A stretch of DNA of 64,000 bases from Meiothermus sp. Pnk-1 (lineage in GTDB: Bacteria; Deinococcota; Deinococci; Deinococcales; Thermaceae): positions 47,078 through 111,077 of the forward strand of contig NZ_QKOB01000007.1 of assembly GCF_003226535.1 (NCBI RefSeq), given 5' to 3'. Both the position numbers and the translations under genes were made by a program. Positions within the stretch are counted from its first letter, which is position 1. Every line of letters begins with the position of its first letter. Positions 9,139-17,457 of this stretch are shown here, piece by piece. The notes below the pieces were generated by a model. That model made no database searches. It was not told where the DNA came from and saw only the letters and a program-made list of their open reading frames with translations.

Positions 9139-9446
9139 GCCGCTGTTTCTCCACACTCATAGATGAGCTTAGCCTCCTTCATCACCCCCCGCAGGAAGGG
9201 CAGCTCGCGCCGGTTTGCAAACTCCTGCGGGGTGAGGATCACCGCTTCCACCGCAAAGGGAAGGTCGCGCAGCGCCCAGAGCACCTGGCCGATGCGCTCC
9301 AGGGGGGGCAGGTCGGTCTCCCAGAGCACGAGGAGGTCCAGGTCGGAGCGCCGGGTGGCCGTGCCCCGCGCGTGGGAGCCAAAGAGGTAAACCCGCTCCA
9401 CCCCCATTGCACCCAAGCGTTCCCGTACCGCCTCGAGCCAGCCCAC
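9135..9446 (-). CDS. MNT-type nucleotidyltransferase
   Basis: An intact 103-residue minimal nucleotidyltransferase starting at GTG 9446. It has an N-terminal helix (GWLEAVRERLGAMGVERVYL), the catalytic GSHARGTATRRSDLDLLVL signature, and a conserved tail in which AVEAVILTPQEF supplies the third acidic region. It starts nine bases after the stop of the preceding nucleotidyltransferase, and its own stop overlaps the next one as GTGA, so three MNT genes lie in a row. No HEPN gene directly follows it, and its partner is uncertain. The family transfers AMP to a HEPN partner or acts as antitoxin. Confidence 0.82.
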   Translation of the reverse strand: MGWLEAVRERLGAMGVERVYLFGSHARGTATRRSDLDLLVLWETDLPPLERIGQVLWALRDLPFAVEAVILTPQEFANRRELPFLRGVMKEAKLIYECGETAA

Positions 9447-9455
9447 GCGGGCATT

Positions 9456-9775
9456 CTAGCAGAAGCCTGCCTGCCCCCATATCCAGACCGCCTCGCGCTC
9501 GAGGGTCTTGGCTAGGCGAGGGCTTTGCCGGGGCAGCGCGCACCACTCCTCTACAGTGTAGACCAGCGCCTCCGCAGGCACCGGCAGGCTTTCCAAAGGA
9601 AGCAGGGCTATGCGTCGCTCAAAGGAATGGGGGCTGGAGTTTAGGATAAGGAGAAGATCGAGGTCGCTGCCCACCCCGTAATCCCCCCGGGCATAAGAGC
9701 CAAACACCCCTACTGCCAACAGACCGGGGATTTCCAGGGTGCGAACCCAAGCCTCTAAGGCCGAAAAAACCTCAT
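9456..9775 (-). pseudogene. MNT nucleotidyltransferase, start separated from catalytic frame at a T6 tract
   Basis: The catalytic frame encodes GVFGSYARGDYGVGSDLDLLLI, a clear G-S-x10-D-x-D nucleotidyltransferase signature, followed by a PVPAEALVYTVEEWC tail typical of MNT proteins. No suitable start precedes it in frame. An ATG at 9775 overlaps the upstream HEPN stop as ATGA but runs out of frame after AGG TTTTTT. Adding one T to the six-T tract (9764-9769) would give MRFFSALEAWVRTLEIPGL joined to the catalytic domain. It is therefore a one-base-deleted gene or one needing slippage. A TTG just before GVFG could start a truncated form. Confidence 0.6.
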
Positions 9776-10161
9776 CCCGGCGGGGCCATCTGAGCGTGGA
9801 CGAACGCAAGGATATCACCGGCATACGCCAAAGCCTCCCTACTTTGCAAAGGGCCGTAGTGCTCGGCAGGAGCGCCCTCCGGATAGGCGTCCGGGTAGCG
9901 GGTGGGAATATAGAGCGCATCCAGGGAGCGGGCTTTTTCGATGAGCAACGGGGGCACCGCCAGCGGAAGCTCCGCCAGAAGCCGGGCCACCAGACGTCCT
10001 CAAGCCTCCTGACCCAGATGCAGGTGCAGCGCCTCGACCGCTTTTTCTGCGGCTTGTTGCGCAGCAAAACAGGCCCACTCGTGCCGACCGGCACGCGCAG
10101 CAATGCCGGCCAGCTCGAGGTCGTGCTCGGCCTGGCGCAGCCAGTCGGGCGCGCGGTTCAC
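9772..10161 (-). pseudogene. HEPN-domain gene with an in-frame TGA
   Basis: Starting at a GTG (10161) that overlaps the galE stop as GTGA, the frame encodes a recognisable HEPN-domain protein: DWLRQAEHDLELAGIAAR, CFAAQQAAEKAVEALHLHLG, then after one stop codon LVARLLAELPLAVPPLL and LDALYIPTRYPDAYPEGAP. The only interruption is TGA at 10000-10002 (codon 54), where relatives usually carry Trp (EAWGH-like), so TGG to TGA is the simplest explanation. Without it the product would be 129 residues. The neighbouring MNT start overlaps its end as ATGA, the normal cassette order. A downstream GTG at 9990 could give only the C-terminal half. Confidence 0.75.
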
Positions 10162-11156
10162 CGCCTCAGCATACTCCAGTCCGGGCTGGGGCGGCTGTGC
10201 CAGCGCCAGGCAGTCTCCACGATGTCCTCAAAGCTCCGGCCAGCCCTCCAGCCCAGCACCCGCTCTGCCTTGGCCGCATCCGCCACCAGTTCGGGCGGAT
10301 CCCCGGGCCGCCGGGGGGCCAGGGTGAACGGCACTGCCCGCCCAGACACCGCCTCAACCATGCGAATGACCTCCCGCACGCTGTGCCCCTTCCCGGTGCC
10401 CAGGTTGAGCGCGGTAGAAGCCCCACCATCTTGCAGGTATTGCAGGGCACGCACGTGGGCCTCGGCCAGGTCGGTCACGTGGATATAGTCGCGGATGGCG
10501 GTGCCGTCGGGGGTGGGGTAGTCGGTGCCAAACACCTGTACCGGAGGCCGCTTCCCCAAGACCGCCTCGATCACCAGCGGGATGAGGTGGGTTTCCGGGT
10601 CGTGCACCTCGCCCAGTTCCCCCTCGGGATCGGCCCCGGCGGCGTTGAAGTAGCGCAAAGAGACCCAGCGCAGGCCGTGGCACTCCCCAAACCAGCGCAG
10701 CATCTTCTCGCCCATGAGCTTGGACTCGCCGTAGGGGTTGATGGGGTCTTGGGGATGCTCCTCGGGGATGGGCAGCCGTTGGGGGAGGCCATAGGTGGCA
10801 CAGGAAGAGGAAAAGACCACCTGCCGCACCCCGGCCTGGTGCATGGCCTCGAGCAGGTTGAGGGTTCCCACCACGTTGTTGCGGAAATACTTGGCGGGGT
10901 TTTGCATGGACTCACCCACGTAGGCGTTGGCCGCAAAATGAACCACCGCCTCGATACGGTGATCCTCGAGCGCCCGCACAATCGCGGGCTGATCGCCCAG
11001 ATCGGCCTCCACCAGAGGTCCCCACTTCACCGCCCAGCGATGCCCCATGCTCAGGTTGTCGAAGACCACCGGGGTGTACCCGGCTTGGTGCAGGGCCTTG
11101 GCCGTGTGACTGCCGATGTAGCCCGCCCCTCCTACCACCAAGACCCGCATGCTCAT
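10158..11156 (-). CDS. galE: UDP-glucose 4-epimerase
   Basis: Short-chain dehydrogenase-type epimerase interconverting UDP-glucose and UDP-galactose in the cytoplasm. The 332 residues show the NAD-binding [16 protein letters not shown] at the N-terminus, the catalytic SSSCATYG and the [14 protein letters not shown]yr-x3-Lys motif, with [15 protein letters not shown] in the substrate region and [14 protein letters not shown] near residue 240; all are family hallmarks. It overlaps the upstream decarboxylase stop by four bases (ATGA) and the downstream HEPN start (GTGA), so it is embedded in one long transcript. It supplies galactose for the polysaccharide. Confidence 0.96.
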   Translation of the reverse strand: MSMRVLVVGGAGYIGSHTAKALHQAGYTPVVFDNLSMGHRWAVKWGPLVEADLGDQPAIVRALEDHRIEAVVHFAANAYVGESMQNPAKYFRNNVVGTLNLLEAMHQAGVRQVVFSSSCATYGLPQRLPIPEEHPQDPINPYGESKLMGEKMLRWFGECHGLRWVSLRYFNAAGADPEGELGEVHDPETHLIPLVIEAVLGKRPPVQVFGTDYPTPDGTAIRDYIHVTDLAEAHVRALQYLQDGGASTALNLGTGKGHSVREVIRMVEAVSGRAVPFTLAPRRPGDPPELVADAAKAERVLGWRAGRSFEDIVETAWRWHSRPSPDWSMLRR

Positions 11157-13471
11157 ACCCCCTCCGCTTTGAAGTAGGCAATGGTGCGCAGCAAACCCTC
11201 CCGAACCGGAACCCTTGGCTCCCAGCCCAGAAGCTCGCGGGCCAGGCGTATGTCCGGGCGGCGCTGCTTGGGGTCATCCTGGGGCAGTGGCCGGAACTCG
11301 AGCCCCGCCTTGCTGCCGGTCAGTTCCCGCACCAGCTCCGCCAGCTCGAGCATGGTGTATTCCTCGGGGTTGCCCAGGTTGACCGGCCCGGGGTAATCCA
11401 CCCCCATCAGGCGCACGATCCCCTCCACCAAGTCGTCCACGTATTGAAAGCTGCGGGTCTGGGAGCCGTCGCCATAGATCGTGAGCGGTTCGCCCCGCAG
11501 GGCCTGGGTGATGAAGTTGGTGACCACCCGCCCGTCCTCGGGGTCCATCCGCGGGCCGTAGGTGTTGTGGCAGAAAACGCCGTTTCCAGCGACAAAGTTT
11601 TCCGCCCCCGGTACGGAGAAATCGTAGACCGTGGCCGTGACAAGGCAGGGCCGGACCTCCTTGACCTGGCTCCAGACGATATCCCCCTCCCTTCGGGCGT
11701 CTAGCTTCTGACGCACGCCTCGGTCCCAAGAGAGGAGGTCAAAGTTGTCCAAGGCGCACACGGTCACCCGGTAAAAAGGAAACCGCTTGGTGGCGGTAAG
11801 CTTTTTGCCCACCCAGGACTCGTGGCGGCCCACGCTGGCCACAATGCCGAAGCGGAGGAGGAGGTAGACGAGGCCATAGGCGATCTCCTCCGAGGCCGTG
11901 TCAAACACAAGCTCGTTGCCCAGCTTCTTGCCGCTATGGGTGCCGTCCCCGCAACGGTAGCCCTCCAAAAAATGCTTCAGGCGGGAAAGGGGGAGCTGGA
12001 ACACCCAGGGGGGAATCCGCTTCCTTAGCCCTAGAGCGCGGGTGAAAAGGATGTAAAGGGCCTTGGAGTGGACGTAAATCCCTGGAGCACGGTGGGAAGC
12101 GGGAGGGACATACTTCACCCTTACCCTGAAATGGGTTTCCAGGATGCCCTTGGCTCTCCTGATAAAGGCATCGTCGGAGGAAAAGGTGATGAAGTACCTG
12201 CCCTTGTCCCCATACGCCCCTCCCTCCGCCAGATACAGGCCGAAAAGCCACAAGAGGTCATCTGTCACCCGCACCCTGTTGGGCAACCAGAGGTGGGAGT
12301 CTCCGTAGAGGCCAAACTCCGCCCCGTCGGGTATCTCCCAGCCCAAGGCCTGGAGCACGGCGAGGGGAACAAGCCCTTGGCGCATCCACCGCTTCGTGGC
12401 GCAAACGGCGGAGTTGCGAGCGTTGGCTCCCCGGAAACGCCCCTGGCTTAGGGCTATCTCGTGAATACGCTCCCTTTCTGCCTCAATGCGGTGGGAAAAG
12501 GAAGGATGGCGCACCGCCCAGCGCCACAGCCACTGCGGAGAGCCGTCTAAAGAGGCGAAGATTTGGGCAAGGTCCAGGACCTCGAGGTCCCGCTCCAAAA
12601 CGGGGAGACGGGCGGGCACGGCCACGTAGTCCCCTGGCTTAAGCTCCCGAACAGGCTTGGCCACGGGCCTTCCGTCGGGGCCCCGGACAAAGAGGCTATG
12701 GTCCCCCGTTACCTTGACGGTGCGGCCGTAGCGCAGGCGAACCTCATAGGCCTCCTGCTGGACCGGGTGTCCGATGAAGTACGCGGCCCGCTTAAGCTCT
12801 AGCCGAAGGGTGTTCGGATCAAAGGCGGGTACCAGGACTTCCCTGGGAACCCCCGGGGCCAAGCCCAACCGCTCGGCATAGGCTTGGGCCGTTTCCAGAT
12901 GGGCCTCGCTATCGTTGAAGAAAAAGAGGTACTCGTCCGCAAGGACGCTGTTGAATATGCGAACAATACGGGTGGGAAGGCCATACACCCGGTGGTAGGC
13001 CAGGGTGAGGGCCTCGGCGTAGCGCTTGGCCTCGTCGTAGACCGAGCGGGGGCCGATGGGGTTGACGTGGCCCCAGTACCCCTCGGGCTGGGGATGGACC
13101 TGCGGGTCGCCGTAGACCTCGCTGGTCGAGGCCAGGAAGAAGGCTGCTCCACGCGCTCGAGCCAAGTCCAGCAGGTGCCGGGTGCCCTCGGCGTTGACCA
13201 AAAGGGTCTCGAGGGGCCGCTTCAGGTAGCGGGGAGGGGAGGCCGGAGAGGCCAGGTGCATCACCCAGTCGAAGTCTCCCGCCACCTCGAGCGGCCTCGC
13301 GGCGTCGGCCTCGAGAAAGCTGAAGCCCCCGAAGGGGATGAGGTACCCGAGGTTGTGCCGCCCTCCGGTACAGAAGTTGTCCACCCCCAGGACCTGGTGC
13401 CCTTCCCGGAGCAGGCGTTCGGCCAGGTGGCTGCCCACGAAACCGGCAGCGCCGGTGAGCAGGATGCGCAT
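11153..13471 (-). CDS. uxs: Intein-containing UDP-glucuronate decarboxylase (UDP-xylose synthase type)
   Basis: The 772-residue product is an NAD-dependent sugar-nucleotide decarboxylase split by an intein. The N-extein (residues 1-174) has [50 protein letters not shown] and [11 protein letters not shown] (Tyr-x3-Lys). It ends at RIFN, and the C-extein (637-772) resumes with [14 protein letters not shown] and [15 protein letters not shown]. Joined, the exteins give a 310-residue enzyme of normal UXS length with the conserved RIFNTYGPRM motif restored. It would convert UDP-glucuronate, made by the adjacent ugd, to UDP-xylose. It starts directly after the ugd stop. A dTDP-glucose dehydratase relative is less likely given the ugd neighbour. 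Confidence 0.95.
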   Translation of the reverse strand: MRILLTGAAGFVGSHLAERLLREGHQVLGVDNFCTGGRHNLGYLIPFGGFSFLEADAARPLEVAGDFDWVMHLASPASPPRYLKRPLETLLVNAEGTRHLLDLARARGAAFFLASTSEVYGDPQVHPQPEGYWGHVNPIGPRSVYDEAKRYAEALTLAYHRVYGLPTRIVRIFNSVLADEYLFFFNDSEAHLETAQAYAERLGLAPGVPREVLVPAFDPNTLRLELKRAAYFIGHPVQQEAYEVRLRYGRTVKVTGDHSLFVRGPDGRPVAKPVRELKPGDYVAVPARLPVLERDLEVLDLAQIFASLDGSPQWLWRWAVRHPSFSHRIEAERERIHEIALSQGRFRGANARNSAVCATKRWMRQGLVPLAVLQALGWEIPDGAEFGLYGDSHLWLPNRVRVTDDLLWLFGLYLAEGGAYGDKGRYFITFSSDDAFIRRAKGILETHFRVRVKYVPPASHRAPGIYVHSKALYILFTRALGLRKRIPPWVFQLPLSRLKHFLEGYRCGDGTHSGKKLGNELVFDTASEEIAYGLVYLLLRFGIVASVGRHESWVGKKLTATKRFPFYRVTVCALDNFDLLSWDRGVRQKLDARREGDIVWSQVKEVRPCLVTATVYDFSVPGAENFVAGNGVFCHNTYGPRMDPEDGRVVTNFITQALRGEPLTIYGDGSQTRSFQYVDDLVEGIVRLMGVDYPGPVNLGNPEEYTMLELAELVRELTGSKAGLEFRPLPQDDPKQRRPDIRLARELLGWEPRVPVREGLLRTIAYFKAEGV
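11564..12949 (-). mobile_element. Intein with LAGLIDADG homing endonuclease domain inside the decarboxylase gene
   Basis: Residues 175-636 of the host protein (462 residues) form a mini-Hint plus endonuclease intein. The splice junctions are [11 protein letters not shown] and [10 protein letters not shown], so residue 1 is Ser and the +1 residue is Thr. Block B is VTGDHSLFV (Thr-x2-His), and blocks F and G are [15 protein letters not shown] and GVFCHN with the penultimate His and terminal Asn. Two LAGLIDADG helices are visible: [15 protein letters not shown] and [17 protein letters not shown]. All splicing residues look intact, so excision is expected. The endonuclease acidic residues (E in LAEGG, D in CGDG) are also present. 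Confidence 0.93.
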
Positions 13472-14866
13472 TTAGCCTTCCACCTTCTGCACCAAGGGCT
13501 CCGACACCCCTACGCCCACATAGCGGAAGCCCAGGCGGGCCAGGGCAGCCTTGTCGAGGAAGTTCCGCCCATCCAGCAGCAGCCGGCGGCGCATGCGCGA
13601 AGCCACCCGCTCCCAGGGCCACTCGCGGTACTGGGGCCACTCGGTGACCAAGACCAGCGCGTCGGCCTCCTCGGCGAGCTCGAGAGCATCCGCACAGTAG
13701 CGCAGCTCCAAGTCGGGGAAGAGGCGCTGGGCATTTTCCATGGCAACGGGGTCGTGCACCCGCACCCGCACCCCTCGCTCGAGGAGCCTACGGGCGATAT
13801 CCAGGGCGGGGGCATCGCGCAGATCGTCGGTATGGGGCTTGAAGGCCAGCCCCAAGAGGCCAACGGTGCGGCCCTTGAGGATCTTCAGCTCGGCCAACAG
13901 CTTCTCCACGATCCGCTCGCGCTGGCGGTAGTTGACCTCGCGGGCCGCGGCCACGATGGGCATGGAAAGGCCGTAATCCTGGGCGGTGGCGATGAGGGCC
14001 GCGGTGTCCTTGCCAAAGCAGCTCCCGCCCCAGCCGATGCCCGCCTGGAGAAAGCGGGTGCCGATGCGGGCATCGAGGCCGATACCCTTGGCGATCTGGG
14101 TCACATCGGCCCCTACCCGCTCGGCCAGCGCCGCGATCTCGTTGATGAAGCTGATCTTGAGGGCCAAGAACGCGTTGGCCGCGTATTTGATCAGCTCCGC
14201 CGAGGCCAGGTCGGTGGCGATGAAGGGCACCGCCTGCAGCCCCTCGGGGCGGGGGATGAACGCGGGGGGGGTGAAGGTCTGCTCGAGGATGGGCCGGTAG
14301 AGGGTGTAGAGCACCTCGAGTGCGCGCTGATCCTCGGCCCCTACCACCACCCGGTCGGGGTAGAGGCTATCGTGGATGGCCGAGCCCTCGCGCAAGAACT
14401 CGGGGTTGGAAGCCACCGCGAACTGCCCCTGGGGTTTTTGGCCGTTGCGCGCTGCATAGGCTTCTTGTACCAGGCTCTCTACCCAGTTCCCGCTGCCGAT
14501 GGGCACGGTGGACTTGTTGACCACCACGGTAAACCCTGGGCCTAGGTGTGCCCCCACCGAGCGGGCGGCCTGGCGCAAGTACTGCAGATCGGGATTGCCG
14601 TCGGGCAAGGGGGGTGTGCCCACGGCGATAAACACCACCTCCGCCTGGGGAATGGCCTGGGCATAGTCTTCGGTAAACTGTATCCTCTCCCGGGCCAAAG
14701 CCAGCAGTTCTTCGAGGCCCGGTTCGTAGATAGGAGCCTGCCCCTGGCGCAGCTTCTCCAGCTTGAACGCGTCCACATCTACGCAGATGACCTCATGACC
14801 CGCGTAGGCCAGGGTCACCCCTGTAGTAAGGCCTACATACCCTGTTCCAATGATGGCGATTCTCAT
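13472..14866 (-). CDS. ugd: UDP-glucose 6-dehydrogenase
   Basis: Two-step NAD-dependent oxidation of UDP-glucose to UDP-glucuronate, feeding the decarboxylase immediately downstream. The 464-residue protein begins with [20 protein letters not shown] (Rossmann motif), contains [11 protein letters not shown] and [13 protein letters not shown], and carries the catalytic-cysteine motif [33 protein letters not shown] starts the C-terminal nucleotide-binding domain. All are diagnostic. It appears to be the first gene of a transcript that continues into uxs and galE, because a 278-base gap with a possible -10 box lies upstream. Confidence 0.96.
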   Translation of the reverse strand: MRIAIIGTGYVGLTTGVTLAYAGHEVICVDVDAFKLEKLRQGQAPIYEPGLEELLALARERIQFTEDYAQAIPQAEVVFIAVGTPPLPDGNPDLQYLRQAARSVGAHLGPGFTVVVNKSTVPIGSGNWVESLVQEAYAARNGQKPQGQFAVASNPEFLREGSAIHDSLYPDRVVVGAEDQRALEVLYTLYRPILEQTFTPPAFIPRPEGLQAVPFIATDLASAELIKYAANAFLALKISFINEIAALAERVGADVTQIAKGIGLDARIGTRFLQAGIGWGGSCFGKDTAALIATAQDYGLSMPIVAAAREVNYRQRERIVEKLLAELKILKGRTVGLLGLAFKPHTDDLRDAPALDIARRLLERGVRVRVHDPVAMENAQRLFPDLELRYCADALELAEEADALVLVTEWPQYREWPWERVASRMRRRLLLDGRNFLDKAALARLGFRYVGVGVSEPLVQKVEG

Positions 14867-14901
14867 ATCTCACCCGGGGAAACCCCCAACCGACCGGAGC
14901 T

Positions 14902-14907
14902 AGTATA
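14902..14907 (-). promoter_or_regulatory. Possible -10 element upstream of ugd
   Basis: On the minus strand TATACT lies about 35 bases before the ugd ATG. No convincing -35 hexamer is seen at the standard distance, so this is a weak call based on the -10 match and its location in the only sizeable gap between rmlB and ugd. Confidence 0.35.
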
Positions 14908-15039
14908 ACCAAGGCACCAGGCCTTTCCGAGGCTAATCCAAACCCCACCTTTCCCTGATTCATACTTTCCCTCACCCCAAGCCACCGGAGTCCCCTGGCG
15001 GGACGTGGGATCGTCCCTCATGTTTGAGAAGAAAGGAGC

Positions 15040-15125
15040 GAGAAGTCAGCAGTGAGAGGGAGGGCGGTACCCTACGTCTTGCGTTTGGCGTATAGCGTAC
15101 GACGTACGACATAAGTACGGTAAAT
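15040..15125. repeat. Intergenic segment with short TACG-rich direct and inverted repeats
   Basis: Within the ugd-rmlB gap, GTACGAC is repeated directly twice (in CGTACGACGTACGAC) after GCGTTTGGCGTATAGCG. Related strings (GGCGTATGACG, GGCGTATCCCC, GTCGTACG) occur in other gaps near 44,440 and 63,880. This looks like part of a dispersed intergenic repeat rather than a coding or promoter element. No gene is visible in the gap. Confidence 0.35.
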
Positions 15126-15144
15126 CAAGCTACCAGATAAGGCG

Positions 15145-16206
15145 TCATCGGCTGGCGTACCAGCGCTGCATCAGCTCCTGGTGATGGCGCTGGGAACGTA
15201 GTCGCTCCCACCAGCCCCGGTTTTCTAGGTACCACTGCACCGTCCTGGCCAGGCCCTCCTCGAAGGTGTAGCGGCGCACCCAGCCCAGCGCCTCGGCCTT
15301 GGAAGGGTCTACGGAGTAACGGTAGTCGTGGCCGGGGCGGTCCGCTACGAACTTGACCAGCGTGGGTGGCTTGCCCAACAGCTCGAGCACCCGCCGCGCC
15401 ACCCGGGTGCCGGGTACCTGCTCGCGGGCCCCCAGGTTGTAAGCCTCGCCCGAGTTCCCCCGGTGCAGCACCAGGTCGATACCGCTGGCGTGATCGTAGG
15501 CGTGCATGTAGTCGCGCAGCGCCGAACCGTCGCCGTAGAGGGGCAGGGGTTTGTCCTCGAGGGCGTTGGTGATGAAGAGCGGGATGATCTTCTCGGGGTA
15601 CTGGTAGGGGCCATAGGTGTTGGAGCCCCGCGTCACCACCACGTCCAGGCCGTAGCTGATCCCGTAGCTATACACCAGGTGCTCGGCGGCGGCCTTGCTG
15701 GCTGCGTAGGGGCTGCGGGGGCGCAGGGGGTCGGCCTCGAGGGAGTGATGAGAGGTGCCCGAGAGGTCGCCGTAGACCTCGTCGGTGGAGACCTGGAGGA
15801 AGCGGCGGACTCCGGCCTTGCGGGCTTCCTCCAAAAGCACCAGGACGCCCTCCACGTTGGTCTTGACGAAGGGTCGGGGGTCGAGGAGGGAGCGGTCTAC
15901 GTGGCTCTCGGCGGCGAAGTTCACGACCGCCTCCACCCCGGCGAGGGCCTCGCGGACCGCCTCGGGGTCGGCGATATCGCCCTGGACGAACTCGATGCGG
16001 GAACGCACTGGCTCGAGGTTCTCCAGGTTGCCCGCGTAGGTGAGCTTGTCGAAGACCACCATCTCCCACTCGGGATGGGCCTCGAGGGCGTAATGCACGT
16101 AGTTGGAACCGATAAACCCGGCCCCTCCCGTCACCATCACCCGTCTAAAGCTCCTCTGAGTACCGGCGTCAGCCGGGGGCCGATGGCCCTTCCCTTGGCT
16201 AGCCAC
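15145..16206 (-). CDS. rmlB: dTDP-glucose 4,6-dehydratase
   Basis: Second step of dTDP-rhamnose synthesis: NAD-dependent dehydration of dTDP-glucose to the 4-keto-6-deoxy sugar. The 353-residue frame has MVTGGAGFIGSNYVHYAL, VVNFAAESHVDRS, STDEVYGDL (the catalytic Asp-Glu pair), SPYAASKAAAEHLV (Tyr-x3-Lys) and RGSNTYGPYQYPEKIIP, all typical. It starts at a GTG (16206) overlapping the rmlC stop by eight bases. An internal ATG at MVTGG would drop about 23 unconserved residues and may be the functional start. It is the last rml gene in the order A-D-C-B. Confidence 0.96.
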   Translation of the reverse strand: MASQGKGHRPPADAGTQRSFRRVMVTGGAGFIGSNYVHYALEAHPEWEMVVFDKLTYAGNLENLEPVRSRIEFVQGDIADPEAVREALAGVEAVVNFAAESHVDRSLLDPRPFVKTNVEGVLVLLEEARKAGVRRFLQVSTDEVYGDLSGTSHHSLEADPLRPRSPYAASKAAAEHLVYSYGISYGLDVVVTRGSNTYGPYQYPEKIIPLFITNALEDKPLPLYGDGSALRDYMHAYDHASGIDLVLHRGNSGEAYNLGAREQVPGTRVARRVLELLGKPPTLVKFVADRPGHDYRYSVDPSKAEALGWVRRYTFEEGLARTVQWYLENRGWWERLRSQRHHQELMQRWYASR

Positions 16207-16741
16207 GGTCTTCCTCCCATAGTTCAGCGCCGAAATAGTCCCAGGGCAGGCGGCCCTCGTTGGGGTCCTGGGGGTCGAACTGGCTGTTCATGGCGTAGAT
16301 CAGGGTCGCCCCACGAACCCCCGCGCGGTAGCCGTGGGCCACCCCGCTGGGGATGTAGAGCAGCGCCGGGGCCTCTCCGGAGAGCAGGTAGGCCCGCCGG
16401 TTCCCCAGGGTGGGAGAATCCTTGCGCACGTCCACCAGCCACACCTTGAGCTCGCCCTCGATCACGCACCACAGCTCGTCCTGGGGGCGCTTGGGGTGGA
16501 GGTGAAAGGCGTTGATCCGCCCCGGCACCGCCCAGGAGACCGAGACCTGCCGCAGCTCAAAGCCCACCGGCAGGCCTTCTACTTGGCCCCCCTCCAGCCG
16601 CAGGTGTTCCATGAAGGCCCCCTCGAGCGCGCGGTGCTTGCGCAGGGGCTGGTGCCACGCCCCGGCGATCTCGGGCTGGGGATCGTAGCGTTGGATGCGG
16701 AGGGAGGCGAATACGTCAGGGTCAAGCATCATCTTCTCCAT
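16199..16741 (-). CDS. rmlC: dTDP-4-dehydrorhamnose 3,5-epimerase
   Basis: Cupin-fold epimerase acting on the RmlB product. At 180 residues it has the family's length. The active-site region includes QVSVSWAVPGRINAFHLHPK (an unusual variant of the common S-x3-V-x-RG-x2-H block), DELWCVIEGELKVWLVDVRK, and PSGVAHGY followed by ATLIYAMNSQFDP. It overlaps rmlD by 13 bases and rmlB by eight. The variant active-site spacing leaves open a related 3- or 3,5-epimerase role, but the complete neighbouring pathway favours RmlC. Confidence 0.88.
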   Translation of the reverse strand: MEKMMLDPDVFASLRIQRYDPQPEIAGAWHQPLRKHRALEGAFMEHLRLEGGQVEGLPVGFELRQVSVSWAVPGRINAFHLHPKRPQDELWCVIEGELKVWLVDVRKDSPTLGNRRAYLLSGEAPALLYIPSGVAHGYRAGVRGATLIYAMNSQFDPQDPNEGRLPWDYFGAELWEEDRG

Positions 16742-17457
16742 TCGCGCTTGAGGCTTTGCCAGCGCCGATTGTCGAGGGAGATGTCCTCGGGAAGCGCCAC
16801 CGGCGAGTCCGCGCGCAGCCCTGGTAGCACGTCCTCCCGGGTGCGGCGGGCCAGCTCGTAGGCCGATTTGCGTTCGGTGGCGATGTGCAGGGTGTCGAAG
16901 GGGATCTGTCCCAGGTGTTCCAAGGCCAGGGCCACCTCCGGGGCGATGACCTCCAGGTAGTCCTGGCTGGTGTAGAGGTCGGTGTAGGCCACCGGGTAGG
17001 GCCAGGGCGAGGGGCGGAAGGAGGTGCGGATGACCAGGTGTCGGGGCAAGACGCGCACGACCTCCTCGGCGACGAGCTTGGAGAGGGCGTAGTGGTTGCG
17101 CACCGGGCCCATGGGGTCGTCCTCGCGGTAGCCGCCGCGGTCGCCCCAGAAGACGTAGTCGGTGGAGATGTGGACCAGGAAGACGCCACTCCCCTGGAGG
17201 GCCCGCACGACGTTGCGGGTTCCCTCCACGTTGACCCGCCAGCAGGCCGCGCGCTCGCGTTCGGCCCTGGCCACGTCGGTGTAGGCCGCCGCGTGGAGGA
17301 AGACTTTGGGCTGGTGGCGCTCGAGCGCAGCTCGCACGCTCTCGGGGTCGGTGACGTCGAGCTCGCGGCGGGGCGGGGCCACGATCCCGGGCATCAGGGC
17401 GCGCAACGCCCTGCCCAGGCGCCCGCTGCCTCCGGTCATGAGGATCGGGCCCATCAC
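16729..17457 (-). CDS. rmlD: dTDP-4-dehydrorhamnose reductase (short form)
   Basis: NAD(P)H-dependent reductase completing dTDP-L-rhamnose. Visible are the Rossmann start ILMTGGSGRLGRALRAL, LHAAAYTDVARAE, HISTDYVFWGD, and HYALSKLVAEEVV carrying Tyr-x3-Lys. At 242 residues it is shorter than the usual 280-300, with the C-terminal substrate domain reduced. The assignment therefore leans partly on its place between rmlA and rmlC. It overlaps the rmlA stop by four bases. Another deoxysugar reductase of the same family is possible. Confidence 0.85.
   Translation of the reverse strand: MMGPILMTGGSGRLGRALRALMPGIVAPPRRELDVTDPESVRAALERHQPKVFLHAAAYTDVARAERERAACWRVNVEGTRNVVRALQGSGVFLVHISTDYVFWGDRGGYREDDPMGPVRNHYALSKLVAEEVVRVLPRHLVIRTSFRPSPWPYPVAYTDLYTSQDYLEVIAPEVALALEHLGQIPFDTLHIATERKSAYELARRTREDVLPGLRADSPVALPEDISLDNRRWQSLKREWRR

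Noticed and set aside
10000..10002. Selenocysteine codon explanation for the in-frame TGA
   Set aside because: The position corresponds to Trp in relatives, no SECIS-like hairpin was noticed, and no selenocysteine machinery is visible in the window.
10197..11177. 326-codon plus-strand frame opposite galE
   Set aside because: Complement of a clear galE gene; low-complexity composition.
12884..14545. Long open frame (553 codons) on the plus strand opposite ugd and the decarboxylase
   Set aside because: It mirrors genuine conserved genes on the other strand, is dominated by Gly/Val/His/Gln as expected for antisense frames in high-GC DNA, and shows no motif.
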